A DNA stretch of 64,000 bases from Clostridioides sp. ES-S-0010-02 (GCA_020641055.1 CP067345.1:698001-762000); one strand, 5' to 3'. Shown: positions 9,673 to 20,487, counted from the stretch's first letter. Notes: generated from the sequence alone by a model not told the origin. A program made the numbers and translations.

Positions 9673-12227
9673 AATTTATATTAAATGGAGAGAAAGTTGT
9701 TGCAAAAGAAGGCAAAAAACTTTTAGACTTCCTTAGAGAAGATATGAATATAACTTCAGTTAAAAATGGATGTTCAGAAGGTGCTTGCGGAACTTGTATG
9801 GTCATAATAGATGGTAAAGCAACTAAAGCATGTGTATTTAAAACTGATAAATTAGCTGGGAAAAATATAACAACTATAGAAGGATTATCAGAAAGAGAAA
9901 GAGATGTTTTTGCATATTCTTTTGCCAGCCAAGGAGCTGTTCAATGTGGATTTTGCATCCCAGGTATGGTAATTAGTTCAAAAGCGCTTATAGACGTTAA
10001 TAATAATCCTACTGAAGATGACATAAAAAAAGCTTTAAAAGGTAATATATGTAGATGTACAGGTTATGTAAAAATAATTAAAGCTGTGAGTTTGGCAGCA
10101 AAGATATTTAGAGAAGATATAGATGTGCCAAAAGTAAACTGCAAAGGTCTAGTTGGTGAAAGTCTTCATAGAGTTGATGCAGTAGGCAAAACACTTGGAT
10201 ACTCTGAATATGTAGATGATATAAGATTAGAAGGTATGATTTATGGTTCAGCAGTTAGAGCTAAATATCCAAGAGCATTAGTTAAAAAGATAGATATAGA
10301 AGAAGCAAAAGCTTACCCAGGAGTTGTTGCAGTTCTTACAGCTAAAGATATTCCAGGAACTATAAAAGTAGGTCACTTAAAGAAAGATTGGGATACTTTA
10401 ATTCCAGAAGGTGAAATAACTAGATACTTAGGAGATGGAATAGTTTTAGTAGCAGCAGAAACTAGAGAAGCATTAGAAGAAGCGAAAAAACTAGTTAAGA
10501 TAGATTATGAAGAATTGACACCTTTAAGTACTACAGCAGAGGCTCTTAAAGAAGATGCTCCAAATATACATGAAACAGGTAATGTACTTGTTAAGGAACA
10601 TTTAGTAAGAGGAAATGCTGAAGAAAAAATAAGGAACTCAAAATACGTTGTAACTAAAAAATACACTACACCTGCAACAGAACATGCATTTTTAGAACCT
10701 GAATGTGCAGTAGCAGGTCCTTATGAAGAAGATGGAGTAATAATTTACTCAACAGACCAAGGTGTGTTTGCTACTCAACATGAATGTGCAGATATGTTAG
10801 GATTACCACATGAAAAAGTAAGAGTGATAAATAAGATGGTAGGAGGCGGATTTGGTGGAAAAGAAGATATGAGTGTTCAACACCATGCAGCCTTACTTGC
10901 ATACCACACAAAGAGATTTGTAAAAGTACAGCTTACTAGAAAAGAAAGTATAATTGTTCATCCAAAAAGACATGCTACAGAAATGGAATTTACAACAGCA
11001 TGTGATGAAAATGGATATCTAACAGGTATGAAAGCAACTATAATATCTGATACAGGTGCTTATGCATCTCTTGGAGGACCAGTATTGCAAAGATTATGTA
11101 CTCATGCAGCAGGACCATACAATTATCAGGATATTGATATAACTGGAACAGCAGTATATACTAATAATCCTCCTGGAGGAGCATTTAGAGGTTTTGGAGT
11201 TACACAAAGTTGTTTTGCTACAGAATGTAATCTAAATTTACTTGCTGAAATGGCTGGAATATCACCTTGGGAAATAAGATATAAAAATGCAATAAGACCT
11301 GGTCAAGTTTTACCAAATGGTCAATTTGCAGATGAAGGAACAGCAATGGCAGAAACATTAGAAGCTGTAAAAGAAGAGTATGAAAAACACCCACGTGCAG
11401 GTATAGCTTGTGCAATGAAAAATAGTGGTGTAGGAGTTGGGATACCTGATGTGGGAAGATGTAGACTGGTAATAAAAGATGGTAAAGTTCATATAAGAAC
11501 AAGTGCCTCTTGTATAGGTCAAGGTCTTGGTACGGTTATGACTCAAGTAGTTTGTGAAACTGCAAATTTACTACCTGAAAACATAGTGCATGAAGTTCCA
11601 GATACTCACTTGACACCAGATTCTGGTAATACTACAGCTTCAAGACAGACAGTATTTACAGGGGAGGCTACTAAGGTTGCAGCAATTAAATTAAAAGAAG
11701 CTTTAGCAACTGGAAAAGCATTATCTGATTTAGAGGGAGAAGAATTTTACGGAGAATATGCAAGTGTTACAGACAAAATGGGTTCTGATAAAGAAAATCC
11801 AGTAAGCCATGTAGCTTATGGATATGCAACACAAGTTGTAATGCTAGATGAAAATGGAAAATTAGAAAAAGTAGTAGCAGCACATGATGTAGGAAGAGCT
11901 ATAAACCCAATCAGTTTAGAGGGGCAAATAGAAGGTGGAGTTGTTATGGGTCTTGGATATGCCTTAACAGAGGATTACCCAGTAGTCAACTCTGTACCTA
12001 CAGCTAAATTTGGTACATTAGGCTTATTTAAATCTACAGATATACCAGAAATACAAGCCGTAATAGTTGAAAAAAACAAAGATTTATTGGCATATGGTGC
12101 AAAAGGAGTAGGAGAGATTTGTACAGTTCCCACTGCACCAGCAGTGCAAAATGCCTATTATGTATTTGATAAAGAGTTTAGAACTGAACTACCACTTCAA
12201 AATACGCCATATAGTAAAAAAAAATAA
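9666..12227 (+). CDS. xdh: Selenium-dependent-type xanthine dehydrogenase (Fe-S + Mo domains)
   Basis: An 853-residue molybdenum hydroxylase for oxidation of purines such as hypoxanthine or xanthine. Residues 1-150 form the two-[2Fe-2S] module: Cys in NGCSEGACGTC (about 35-45), then QCGFCIPGM (about 97-105) and GNICRCTGY (about 126-134). The rest is the molybdopterin domain with GGGFGGKED at 393-401, GGAFRGFG near 507 and the catalytic Glu in KGVGEIC at about 813-819. There is no FAD domain, so a separate electron acceptor is needed. The fused Fe-S/Mo architecture and the neighbours (ssnA, ygeY, dpaL, hydA) are the hallmark of the selenium-dependent xanthine dehydrogenase group. Selenium here is a labile cofactor, not selenocysteine, so no special codon is expected. 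Confidence 0.93.
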   Translation: MVEFILNGEKVVAKEGKKLLDFLREDMNITSVKNGCSEGACGTCMVIIDGKATKACVFKTDKLAGKNITTIEGLSERERDVFAYSFASQGAVQCGFCIPGMVISSKALIDVNNNPTEDDIKKALKGNICRCTGYVKIIKAVSLAAKIFREDIDVPKVNCKGLVGESLHRVDAVGKTLGYSEYVDDIRLEGMIYGSAVRAKYPRALVKKIDIEEAKAYPGVVAVLTAKDIPGTIKVGHLKKDWDTLIPEGEITRYLGDGIVLVAAETREALEEAKKLVKIDYEELTPLSTTAEALKEDAPNIHETGNVLVKEHLVRGNAEEKIRNSKYVVTKKYTTPATEHAFLEPECAVAGPYEEDGVIIYSTDQGVFATQHECADMLGLPHEKVRVINKMVGGGFGGKEDMSVQHHAALLAYHTKRFVKVQLTRKESIIVHPKRHATEMEFTTACDENGYLTGMKATIISDTGAYASLGGPVLQRLCTHAAGPYNYQDIDITGTAVYTNNPPGGAFRGFGVTQSCFATECNLNLLAEMAGISPWEIRYKNAIRPGQVLPNGQFADEGTAMAETLEAVKEEYEKHPRAGIACAMKNSGVGVGIPDVGRCRLVIKDGKVHIRTSASCIGQGLGTVMTQVVCETANLLPENIVHEVPDTHLTPDSGNTTASRQTVFTGEATKVAAIKLKEALATGKALSDLEGEEFYGEYASVTDKMGSDKENPVSHVAYGYATQVVMLDENGKLEKVVAAHDVGRAINPISLEGQIEGGVVMGLGYALTEDYPVVNSVPTAKFGTLGLFKSTDIPEIQAVIVEKNKDLLAYGAKGVGEICTVPTAPAVQNAYYVFDKEFRTELPLQNTPYSKKK

Positions 12228-12285
12228 CAAAAAAATAAATATTAAATAAAAAAAATCAATTAAATTGTAAATAAAAAAAACCCTT

Positions 12286-12315
12286 TTGCATAAGGTATAT
12301 TTTAAATGATAGAAT
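12286..12315 (+). promoter_or_regulatory. Candidate sigma-A promoter of the sigma-54 gene
   Basis: TTGCAT at 12286-12291 and TAGAAT at 12310-12315 with an 18-base spacer, about 60 bases before the sigma-54 start. A-tract-CCC at 12273-12283 and GGG-T-tract at 12330-12337 form a pairing that encloses the promoter. It may act as a loose terminator of the xdh operon, but the loop of about 46 bases makes that weak. Confidence 0.5.
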
Positions 12316-12378
12316 ATACATATACAGGAGGGTTTTTCTTTTATAAAATAAGTTTAATAAAATTGAGAGGTGAGCAAA

Positions 12379-13725
12379 ATGAATTTTAATAATAGTCTAG
12401 AGTTAACTCAGTCTCAGAAGCTAATCATGACTACACAACTTAAGCAATCATTATCAATATTAAATATGAGTAAGTTGGAGTTAGAAGAAGAGATTAAAAG
12501 GGAAGCAGAGAATAACCCATTAGTCGAAGTTGAGAAAAGTGGGGAGATAAATTGGGAAGAATATATAAAAGATATGGAAAAATCAAGACGTTTAGATAGA
12601 ACAGAAATAAGTTATAACCCTGACAATGAAGTTAATCTAGAAAATTTAGTTAAATATTCGTCAAATTTATATGAGGATTTGAAGTTTCAGATAAGCTTAT
12701 ATAAGCTAACAGATAAACAAATGGAAGTCTGTGAGTATATAATTGATAGCTTAGATGAGGACGGATATTTGAGAACTGAGGAAAAAGTAATTGTTGATAC
12801 TTTAAAGATAGATGAAGAACTTTTTGAAAAATGCTTGATTAGTGTTCAGCAGTTGGAACCTAGTGGAGTAGGTGCAAGAAGTCTTTCAGAATGTCTGATG
12901 ATTCAAATGGCAAGCTTAGGAATATATAATGAAATTTTAGAGGAAATCGTTACAAAAGACTTAAATTTAATTGCAAATAATAAATATAAAGAGATAAGCA
13001 AGAAGTACAATATGTCACTACAAAAATGCGTTGAACTAATAAATATAATTAAAACATTAGACCCTAAGCCAGGAAGAACCTGTTCAGTAGAAAAAAGTGT
13101 ATATATACAACCAGATGTAACAGTTGAAAAAATTGATGATGAATTTATTGTGTATTTAAATGAAAAAGACTCCTATCAAATAAAAATAAACAGTTATTAT
13201 AAAGACATACTAAAAAATTCACAGTCTGACGAAAGTGCAAAAGAATTTATAAAAGAAAGACTAAATTCGGCAACAGGGCTTATGAAAAATATAGAAAGTA
13301 GAAAGACTACAGTACTTAAAATTGCAGAAGAAATAGTAAAAGCTCAAGATGAGTTTTTGAGAAAAGGAACAAAATATATAAAGCCCTTAAAAATGAAAGA
13401 CATAGCAGAAAAATTAGATTTTCATGAATCTACTATAAGTAGAGGTGTAAATGGGAAATATATGCTGACACCTTTTGGAGTATATGAATTTAGGTACTTT
13501 TTCAGTAGTGCTATTGAAACTGAAAATCATGAAATGGCATCTAGTACAAGCATAAAAAAAATTATAAAGGAAACAATAAAAGACGAAAATAAAAAGAAAC
13601 CTTTAAGTGATGACCATATATCTAAGCTATTAAAAGAAAAAGGAATCAATGTTGCAAGAAGAACAGTTGCCAAGTATCGTGAAGAATTAGGAATTTTGTC
13701 TTCAAGTAAGAGAAAAGAATATTAG
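12379..13725 (+). CDS. rpoN: RNA polymerase sigma-54 factor
   Basis: A 448-residue sigma-54 (RpoN/SigL). The glutamine/leucine-rich region I is at the N-terminus (SLELTQSQKLIMTTQLKQSL). The core-binding region follows, and the -24-recognising RpoN box ARRTVAKYRE is at about residues 430-439, the usual place near the C-terminus. The helix-turn-helix region is around DIAEKLDFHESTISR (about 344-358). I chose ATG 12379 over the in-frame GTG at 12370 because GAGAGGTGAG ends just before the ATG at normal spacing, and the family begins with short residues ahead of the LTQSQ block. It directs genes for amino-acid and carbon metabolism through enhancer-binding activators. No activator gene is adjacent. 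Confidence 0.95.
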   Translation: MNFNNSLELTQSQKLIMTTQLKQSLSILNMSKLELEEEIKREAENNPLVEVEKSGEINWEEYIKDMEKSRRLDRTEISYNPDNEVNLENLVKYSSNLYEDLKFQISLYKLTDKQMEVCEYIIDSLDEDGYLRTEEKVIVDTLKIDEELFEKCLISVQQLEPSGVGARSLSECLMIQMASLGIYNEILEEIVTKDLNLIANNKYKEISKKYNMSLQKCVELINIIKTLDPKPGRTCSVEKSVYIQPDVTVEKIDDEFIVYLNEKDSYQIKINSYYKDILKNSQSDESAKEFIKERLNSATGLMKNIESRKTTVLKIAEEIVKAQDEFLRKGTKYIKPLKMKDIAEKLDFHESTISRGVNGKYMLTPFGVYEFRYFFSSAIETENHEMASSTSIKKIIKETIKDENKKKPLSDDHISKLLKEKGINVARRTVAKYREELGILSSSKRKEY

Positions 13726-14127
13726 TGAAAAGAGAAAGAAGTATCAGTAAAATTAGGGGAAATGCTAATTAAAATACAAATGAGCATTATACAAATGAAT
13801 TTAAGTATTGGAAAGAAAAGTATTAGAAATAAAATTAAATATTAGGAAAAATCAGGAATTAGAACGATAACTAGAGTCAAAAAAATACAGAGATAAATAA
13901 ACTGTTATTGTTAATTTTAAGAGCATAAAAATAAAAACATAAAGTATAAAAACAAAGACATATAGAATCTAGCAGAGTAGAACATACAAGATTGAGTCAA
14001 AAATATTAGAATAAAAACCAAAAAATATATGGAAAAAATATTATATAAAAAATAAAAAATACTGTACTTTGAAAATGGTGGAGAAATTGCTATAAAACAA
14101 AAAAATAAAAAAGTTTTTGAAAAACTA
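13726..14127. other. Intergenic A+T-rich stretch, no gene seen
   Basis: About 400 bases between the sigma-54 gene and the cggR promoter. It contains repeated AAAATA-type sequence and short open frames only. I saw no convincing gene, RNA or strong terminator. Confidence 0.5.
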
Positions 14128-14156
14128 TTGAAATCTATACGCAAATCCTATAAAAT
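14128..14156 (+). promoter_or_regulatory. Candidate promoter of the cggR-gap operon
   Basis: TTGAAA at 14128-14133, then TAAAAT at 14151-14156 with a 17-base spacer (an overlapping TATAAA begins at 14149). It lies about 75 bases before the cggR start, just upstream of the operator-like repeats. Confidence 0.5.
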
Positions 14157-14169
14157 AAAATTATCTTGT

Positions 14170-14207
14170 GGGACTTAAATAAACACTAGGGACAAAAAAA
14201 GTCCCTA
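14170..14207 (+). promoter_or_regulatory. Candidate CggR operator / leader hairpin
   Basis: Two direct GGGAC half-sites at 14170-14174 and 14189-14193, 19 bases apart. The second is also the left arm of a perfect hairpin, TAGGGAC at 14187-14193 pairing with GTCCCTA at 14201-14207. In Bacillus subtilis CggR binds repeated CGGGAC-type sites downstream of its own promoter, and the position here, between promoter and cggR, is the same. This is an operator by analogy, not by evidence of binding. Confidence 0.5.
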
Positions 14208-14231
14208 AAGGAAAGCAATAAGGAGTATGTT

Positions 14232-15254
14232 ATGAAGAACTTATTAGAAATTCAAAAGAAACTAATTCCACAGGCAATTGAACTTATGGAAAGAAGATAC
14301 TCTATTTTAAGACAAATATCTTTAAGTGAACCAATAGGTAGAAGAACTTTATCAAATGTATTAGAAATTAGTGAAAGAATAATTAGGTCAGAAACAGAGT
14401 TTTTAAAAGAACAAGGACTTATAGATGTTGCTGTATCTGGAATGACTATCACTAAAGAAGGTTCTGATTTATTAGATAAACTTAAAGACATCATGAGTGA
14501 CATCATGGGATTGTCTAAGTTACAAGATAGGGTCAGAGAAAAGCTTGGAATAAAAAAGGTAATACTAGTTCCTGGAAGCTGTGATGAAAATGGAAGCTTA
14601 TTAAAAGATGTAACTAGATATGGATGCGAGTATTTCTTAGGTATTTTAAAAGATGGAGATATAGTTTCAATAACAGGGGGAAGCACTATGTTAGAGTTTT
14701 CAAATGTTATTAAAACTGATAAGAGATATCCAAACTCTACAATAGTGCCAGCTAGAGGAAGTATGGGAACTGATGTAGAGATGCAGTCTAATAGTATAGT
14801 TGCTTCAGTAAGTAAGAAATTACACTCTAATTGCAAACTTTTACATATACCAGATGAATTGGACGAGAGTGCAATGAAAACTCTTAGCCAAGTGCCAGAG
14901 ATTAAGACAACTTTGGAGTATATTAAAAGAACAGACATTTTAGTTTTCAGCATAGGTAGAGCAGATGTCATGGCAAAGAGAAGAAAACTTCCAGAAGATA
15001 AAGTTAACGAGATATTATCTAAAAATGCAGTTGGAGAAGCATTTGGATATTATTTCAACAAAGATGGAGAAATAGTTTATAAATTAAATACTGTTGGAAT
15101 TGATTTAGAGACAGTTAAAGAAGTAAAAGAAACTATTGCAATCTTTGCAGGAACAGAAAAAGTAGAAGCCTTATTAGCCATATCAAATATGCATAAAAAC
15201 ATGGTTCTTGTAACAGATGAAGAAAGTGCTTATAAGATATTGTCATTATTATAA
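14232..15254 (+). CDS. cggR: Central glycolytic genes regulator CggR (SorC family)
   Basis: A 340-residue SorC/DeoR-type repressor. An N-terminal winged helix-turn-helix lies at about residues 25-70 (SEPIGRRTLSNVLEISERII). The large C-terminal sugar-phosphate-binding domain contains GGSTMLEF (about 149-156) and the VPARGSMGTDVEMQ segment (about 172-185). In Bacillus it represses the lower glycolytic genes and is released by fructose-1,6-bisphosphate. Its place, 59 bp ahead of gap with no terminator between, matches an autoregulated cggR-gap operon. The start is supported by AAGGAG at 14220-14225. Confidence 0.93.
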   Translation: MKNLLEIQKKLIPQAIELMERRYSILRQISLSEPIGRRTLSNVLEISERIIRSETEFLKEQGLIDVAVSGMTITKEGSDLLDKLKDIMSDIMGLSKLQDRVREKLGIKKVILVPGSCDENGSLLKDVTRYGCEYFLGILKDGDIVSITGGSTMLEFSNVIKTDKRYPNSTIVPARGSMGTDVEMQSNSIVASVSKKLHSNCKLLHIPDELDESAMKTLSQVPEIKTTLEYIKRTDILVFSIGRADVMAKRRKLPEDKVNEILSKNAVGEAFGYYFNKDGEIVYKLNTVGIDLETVKEVKETIAIFAGTEKVEALLAISNMHKNMVLVTDEESAYKILSLL

Positions 15255-15301
15255 AAGTCGAAAACTAGCACAGAGCTAGACAACATACATTTACTTTATA
15301 G

Positions 15302-16321
<1,020 letters not shown>

Positions 16322-16353
16322 TCAGCTTTTAGAAAATAGAAAAGTAGATTGAC

Positions 16354-16399
16354 AAAGTCCGAGTTTGTAGTTTAACACTACGGACTCTGGACTTTTTTT
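16354..16399 (+). terminator. Rho-independent terminator after gap
   Basis: AAAGTCCGAGT at 16354-16364 pairs, with one bulge, with ACTCTGGACTTT, and an inner GTAGTTT/AACACTAC stem adds to it. It ends in a seven-T run at 16393-16399. Confidence 0.85.
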
Positions 16400-16542
16400 A
16401 AGAAAAAATATATAAAATACACCTAAATAATGTTACATACTATATATAAAAATATGATAATATGATATATTTAATAGGGTAAAAGTATGTACTATATTAT
16501 ACTTGGCAATAAAAAATTACTTTATTAAAAGGAGAGATATTT

Positions 16543-17745
16543 ATGTCAATGCTAAACAAAAAAACTATAGAAGATATTGATGTGTGCGGGAAAAAAGTAT
16601 TAGTGAGATGTGACTTTAATGTACCATTACAAGATGGTGTAATTACTGATGAAAATAGATTAAACGGAGCTTTACCAACAATTCAATATTTAATTTCTAA
16701 AGGAGCAAAAGTTATATTATGTTCTCATTTAGGAAAACCAAAGGGAGAAGCTAAACCAGAATTATCTTTAGCACCAGTTGCAAAGAGATTATCTGAAATG
16801 TTAGGTAAAGAAGTTGTATTTGCAGCAGATGATAATGTAGTAGGAGAAAATGCAAAAAAAGCTACTGAAAAAATGGAAAACGGAGATGTAGTGTTATTAG
16901 AAAATACTAGATATAGAAAAGAAGAAACTAAAAATGAAGAAAACTACTCTAAAGAATTAGCTTCACTTGCTGAAATATTTGTAAATGATGCATTTGGAAC
17001 TGCTCATAGAGCGCATTGTTCAACAGTTGGAGCAGGAGAATTTTTACAAGAGAGAGTTTGCGGATACTTAATTCAAAAAGAATTAAAATTCTTAGGAGAA
17101 GCTGTTGCCAATCCTGTAAGACCATTTACAGCTATACTTGGGGGAGCTAAAGTTTCTGATAAATTAGCTGTTATAAATGAACTATTAGAAAAAGTTGATA
17201 ATCTAATAATAGGTGGAGGAATGGCTTATACATTCTTAAAAGCTCAAGGTTATGAAGTAGGAACATCTTTACTTGAAATAGATAAAGTAGAATATGCAAA
17301 AGAAATGATGGAAAAAGCTAAGGCAAAAGGCGTTAACTTATTATTGCCAGTAGATGTTGTTATGGCAGACCACTTTGCACCAGATGCAACTCCAATAGTA
17401 ACAGAAGATGCTAATGTAAAAGAAGATTATATGGGACTAGATATGGGACCTAAGACTATAGCAAACTTTGTAAAAGCCATAAAAGAATCAAAAACTGTAG
17501 TATGGAACGGACCAATGGGAGTATTTGAATTTGAAAACTTTGCAAATGGAACACTATCAGTAGCCAAAGCTATGGCAGAATTAACTGACGCAACTACTGT
17601 AATTGGTGGTGGTGATAGTGCAGCAGCAGTTAATCAATTAGGATTTGGTGATAAGATGACTCACGTATCAACAGGTGGAGGAGCATCACTAGAATTTTTA
17701 GAAGGTAAAGAATTACCAGGTATTGCAGCATTAGATAATAAATAA
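16543..17745 (+). CDS. pgk: Phosphoglycerate kinase
   Basis: A 400-residue kinase that makes ATP from 1,3-bisphosphoglycerate. N-terminal substrate motifs are RCDFNVP (about residues 22-28) and [10 protein letters not shown] (about 60-69). [13 protein letters not shown] (about 146-158) follows, and the nucleotide-binding GGGDSAAA motif is at about 363-370. The AGGAGAG site 6 bases before ATG 16543 favours this start over the in-frame ATG two codons later. A 221-bp A+T-rich gap with the gap terminator separates it from gap, so a second promoter for pgk onward is likely, though none stood out clearly. Confidence 0.98.
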   Translation: MSMLNKKTIEDIDVCGKKVLVRCDFNVPLQDGVITDENRLNGALPTIQYLISKGAKVILCSHLGKPKGEAKPELSLAPVAKRLSEMLGKEVVFAADDNVVGENAKKATEKMENGDVVLLENTRYRKEETKNEENYSKELASLAEIFVNDAFGTAHRAHCSTVGAGEFLQERVCGYLIQKELKFLGEAVANPVRPFTAILGGAKVSDKLAVINELLEKVDNLIIGGGMAYTFLKAQGYEVGTSLLEIDKVEYAKEMMEKAKAKGVNLLLPVDVVMADHFAPDATPIVTEDANVKEDYMGLDMGPKTIANFVKAIKESKTVVWNGPMGVFEFENFANGTLSVAKAMAELTDATTVIGGGDSAAAVNQLGFGDKMTHVSTGGGASLEFLEGKELPGIAALDNK

Positions 17746-17770
17746 ACTACTATATAGAGGAGATTGTAAA

Positions 17771-18514
17771 ATGAGAAAACCTATAATTGCAGGAAACTGG
17801 AAAATGCATAAAACAATAAAGGAAGCTTTAGAATTTGTAAATGAAGTTAAAGGAAAAGTTAATGCTGATAAGGCAGAAGCTGTTATATGTGCACCATTTA
17901 CTTTATTGAAGGATTTAAAAGAAGCTACTAAGGGTACAAATATAAAGATAGGTGCTCAAAACATGCACTTTGAAGAAAAAGGAGCATTTACAGGAGAAGT
18001 TTCACCTCTTATGTTAAAAGAAATAGATATGGACTATGTTATAATAGGACATTCAGAAAGAAGACAGTATTTCAATGAAACTGATGAAACTGTAAACAAA
18101 AAAGTTTTAAAAGCTTTAGAAGTAGAAATAGACCCAATACTATGTGTTGGTGAAACTTTAGAGCAAAGAGAAGCTGGAAAAACTAAAGATGTTTGTAAAG
18201 TTCAAGTTGAAAAAGCTTTAGAAAATGTTCTTAAAGATGATTTAGCAAAAGTAGTTGTTGCATATGAGCCAATCTGGGCTATTGGAACTGGTAAAACTGC
18301 AACTGCTGAAGATGCTAATGATGTTATATCTTATATAAGAGAAGTTATAAAAGGATTATATGGAGAATTAGCTAATGAAGTTAGAATACAATACGGTGGA
18401 AGTGTTAAACCTTCAAATGTAGCTGAAATAATGGGTCAAAGTGATATAGATGGAGCTTTAGTAGGTGGAGCTAGTTTAGCTGCTAATGACTATTTAGACC
18501 TTGTTAATTTCTAA
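17771..18514 (+). CDS. tpiA: Triosephosphate isomerase
   Basis: A 247-residue TIM-barrel enzyme interconverting dihydroxyacetone phosphate and glyceraldehyde-3-phosphate. The catalytic lysine is in NWKMHKT (about residues 9-15), the catalytic histidine in IGHSERR (about 93-99), and the catalytic Glu and mobile loop in [13 protein letters not shown] (about 164-176). The phosphate-binding GGSVK lies at about 209-213. Length is typical. It starts 25 bp after pgk with an AGAGGAG site and ends 8 bp before gpmI, so all three are surely co-transcribed. Confidence 0.98.
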   Translation: MRKPIIAGNWKMHKTIKEALEFVNEVKGKVNADKAEAVICAPFTLLKDLKEATKGTNIKIGAQNMHFEEKGAFTGEVSPLMLKEIDMDYVIIGHSERRQYFNETDETVNKKVLKALEVEIDPILCVGETLEQREAGKTKDVCKVQVEKALENVLKDDLAKVVVAYEPIWAIGTGKTATAEDANDVISYIREVIKGLYGELANEVRIQYGGSVKPSNVAEIMGQSDIDGALVGGASLAANDYLDLVNF

Positions 18515-18522
18515 GGAGTGAA

Positions 18523-20055
18523 ATGATGAAAAAACCAGTTGCTTTAATTATTATGGACGGATTTGGATATAATAAGGAAGTTAAGGGAAATGCAATTGCT
18601 GAGTCCAAAACTCCTAATTTAGACAGAATAATGAAAGAATATCCAAACACATTAATAAATGCTAGTGGTCTTGATGTTGGTCTACCTGATGGTCAAATGG
18701 GAAATTCAGAAGTTGGCCATACTAATATAGGTGCAGGTAGAATTGTATATCAAGATTTAACTAGAATAACAAAATCTATAAAAGATGGTGATTTTTTTAA
18801 TAATAAAGTTTTATGTGAAGCTATGGACAATGCAAAAGAACATTCTCTTCATGTAATGGGTCTTTTGTCTGATGGTGGAGTACATTCACATATAGACCAT
18901 CTTAAAGCTATAATCAAAATGGCAAAAGATAAAGGTGTAGAAAAAGTATATGTTCATGCATTTACTGATGGTAGAGATACTGACCCTCAAAGCGCATTGG
19001 AATATGCTAAGGAAGTACAAGCTAGTATGAATGAAATTGGAGTAGGTGAATTTGCTACAGTTTCTGGTAGATACTATGCAATGGATAGAGATAAGAGATG
19101 GGAAAGAGTAGAGCTTGCATACAATGCCATGGCTAGAGGTATTGGCGAAAAAGCAACTTCTATTGAAGAAGCTATTCAAAACTCTTATGATAATGGAAAA
19201 AATGATGAATTTATAATGCCAACAGTTATTGTTAAAGATGATAAAGCAGTTGGAAGTATAAAAGAAAATGATTCAATTATATTCTTCAATTTCAGACCAG
19301 ATAGAGCAAGACAAATAACAAGAGCTTTAGTAAGTGAAGAGTTTGATGGATTTAAAAGAGAAGAAATTAAAAACTTCTTTGTATGTTTAACAGAGTACGA
19401 TATAACTATAAAAGAAGTGCATATAGCATTTGGACCACAATCTTTAACTAATACTCTGGGTGAATATCTTGCGAAAAATGGAAAAACTCAATTAAGAGCT
19501 GCTGAAACTGAAAAATATGCGCATGTTACTTTCTTCTTCAATGGTGGAGTAGAAGAGCCAAACAAAGGTGAAGAGAGATTATTAATACCTTCTCCAAAGG
19601 TTGCAACTTACGACTTACAACCAGAGATGTCTGCATATGAATTAACAGACAAAGCTTTAGAAAAACTAGGAGAAGATAAGTTTGACTTTATAGTTTTAAA
19701 CTTTGCAAACCCTGACATGGTAGGTCATACAGGAAATATTGAAGCAGCTATAAAGGCTGTTGAGACTGTAGATACTTGTGTAGGAAAATTAGTAGATAAA
19801 ATAATAGAGCTAGGTGGAAGTGCAATAATAACTGCTGACCACGGAAATGCTGAATACATGTTAGACCCACAAACAGGAAAGACTGTAACAGCCCACTCTA
19901 TTAATCCAGTACCATTTGTGGTTGTTGGACAAGAATTTGAAGGTGCAAAATTATTAGACGCAGGAAGATTATCTGATATAGCGCCAACTGTTTTAGATAT
20001 GATGAAGTTAGAAAAACCAGAAGAAATGACTGGTCATTCACTTATTTCAAAATAG
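18523..20055 (+). CDS. gpmI: Phosphoglycerate mutase, 2,3-BPG-independent
   Basis: A 510-residue manganese-dependent alkaline-phosphatase-superfamily mutase converting 3- to 2-phosphoglycerate. Metal and catalytic motifs are IIMDGFGYN (about residues 9-17), the phosphoserine in GNSEVGHTNIG (about 61-71), NFANPDMVGHTG (about 398-409) and ADHGNAEYM (about 442-450). Two adjacent ATGs exist at 18523 and 18526; the AAGGAGTG site at 18513-18520 spaces better with 18526, so the true product may be one residue shorter. It is the last gene of the pgk-tpiA-gpmI run; eno follows after 516 bp with its own promoter. Confidence 0.97.
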   Translation: MMKKPVALIIMDGFGYNKEVKGNAIAESKTPNLDRIMKEYPNTLINASGLDVGLPDGQMGNSEVGHTNIGAGRIVYQDLTRITKSIKDGDFFNNKVLCEAMDNAKEHSLHVMGLLSDGGVHSHIDHLKAIIKMAKDKGVEKVYVHAFTDGRDTDPQSALEYAKEVQASMNEIGVGEFATVSGRYYAMDRDKRWERVELAYNAMARGIGEKATSIEEAIQNSYDNGKNDEFIMPTVIVKDDKAVGSIKENDSIIFFNFRPDRARQITRALVSEEFDGFKREEIKNFFVCLTEYDITIKEVHIAFGPQSLTNTLGEYLAKNGKTQLRAAETEKYAHVTFFFNGGVEEPNKGEERLLIPSPKVATYDLQPEMSAYELTDKALEKLGEDKFDFIVLNFANPDMVGHTGNIEAAIKAVETVDTCVGKLVDKIIELGGSAIITADHGNAEYMLDPQTGKTVTAHSINPVPFVVVGQEFEGAKLLDAGRLSDIAPTVLDMMKLEKPEEMTGHSLISK

Positions 20056-20073
20056 TTAAGCTTAATAAGTATT

Positions 20074-20142
20074 ATCTATTAATCTAGTGCCATTTGAAAT
20101 TTTTGCTAAAGAATTTGAATATGCAAAATTAGGTGCTAGAAA
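20074..20142 (+). pseudogene. Relic duplicate of the gpmI 3' end
   Basis: The stretch just past gpmI resembles the gene's own bases from about 19897. In a 57-base ungapped alignment about 46 bases agree, and the frame still reads NLVPFEIFAKEFEYAKLGAR against NPVPFVVVGQEFEGAKLLDA in GpmI. It ends in a TGA. This looks like a leftover of a partial tandem duplication or of recombination with a diverged gpmI. Confidence 0.6.
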
Positions 20143-20458
20143 TTGAATTAATAAGTTTATAAATTGAATTGATAAGTAGAATAGTAACTTACAATAAAGT
20201 AAACTTAAAAATATTTCAGTCTAAGTGAATTTTATAAAGTTTAAGTAAAATGATGTAAAAAATAATAATTAATATATATTATAAAATCAAAAATTATTAG
20301 AATCATTAGTTGTAAATTTTGTGTTTCATGTTTTAAGTTTATCTGTATATTTATGTATTGAAGATTGATTTTGGCTAATAGATAAGTTAAAAATTATAAA
20401 AAATAAAATAAAAATAGAAACTTTTACAAATTTACCCATCAAATAAATTTGTATCTAA
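20143..20458. other. Intergenic A+T-rich stretch, no gene seen
   Basis: About 315 bases between the gpmI relic and the eno promoter. They contain only A+T-rich sequence with repeated AATTGAATTRATAAGTA-like words at about 20135-20185. No gene, RNA or strong hairpin was recognised. Confidence 0.5.
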
Positions 20459-20487
20459 TTTTCAAAAATAACTTTCTGTACTATAAT
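20459..20487 (+). promoter_or_regulatory. Candidate eno promoter
   Basis: TTTTCA at 20459-20464 and a perfect TATAAT at 20482-20487 with a 17-base spacer, about 85 bases ahead of eno. Confidence 0.6.

Noticed and set aside
12273-12337. Terminator of the xdh operon formed by A-tract-CCC and GGG-T-tract
   Set aside because: The loop is about 46 bases and contains a good promoter; kept only as a remark under the promoter.
14252-14971. 239-residue minus-strand frame
   Set aside because: Shadow of cggR; the + strand product is an unmistakable SorC-family regulator.
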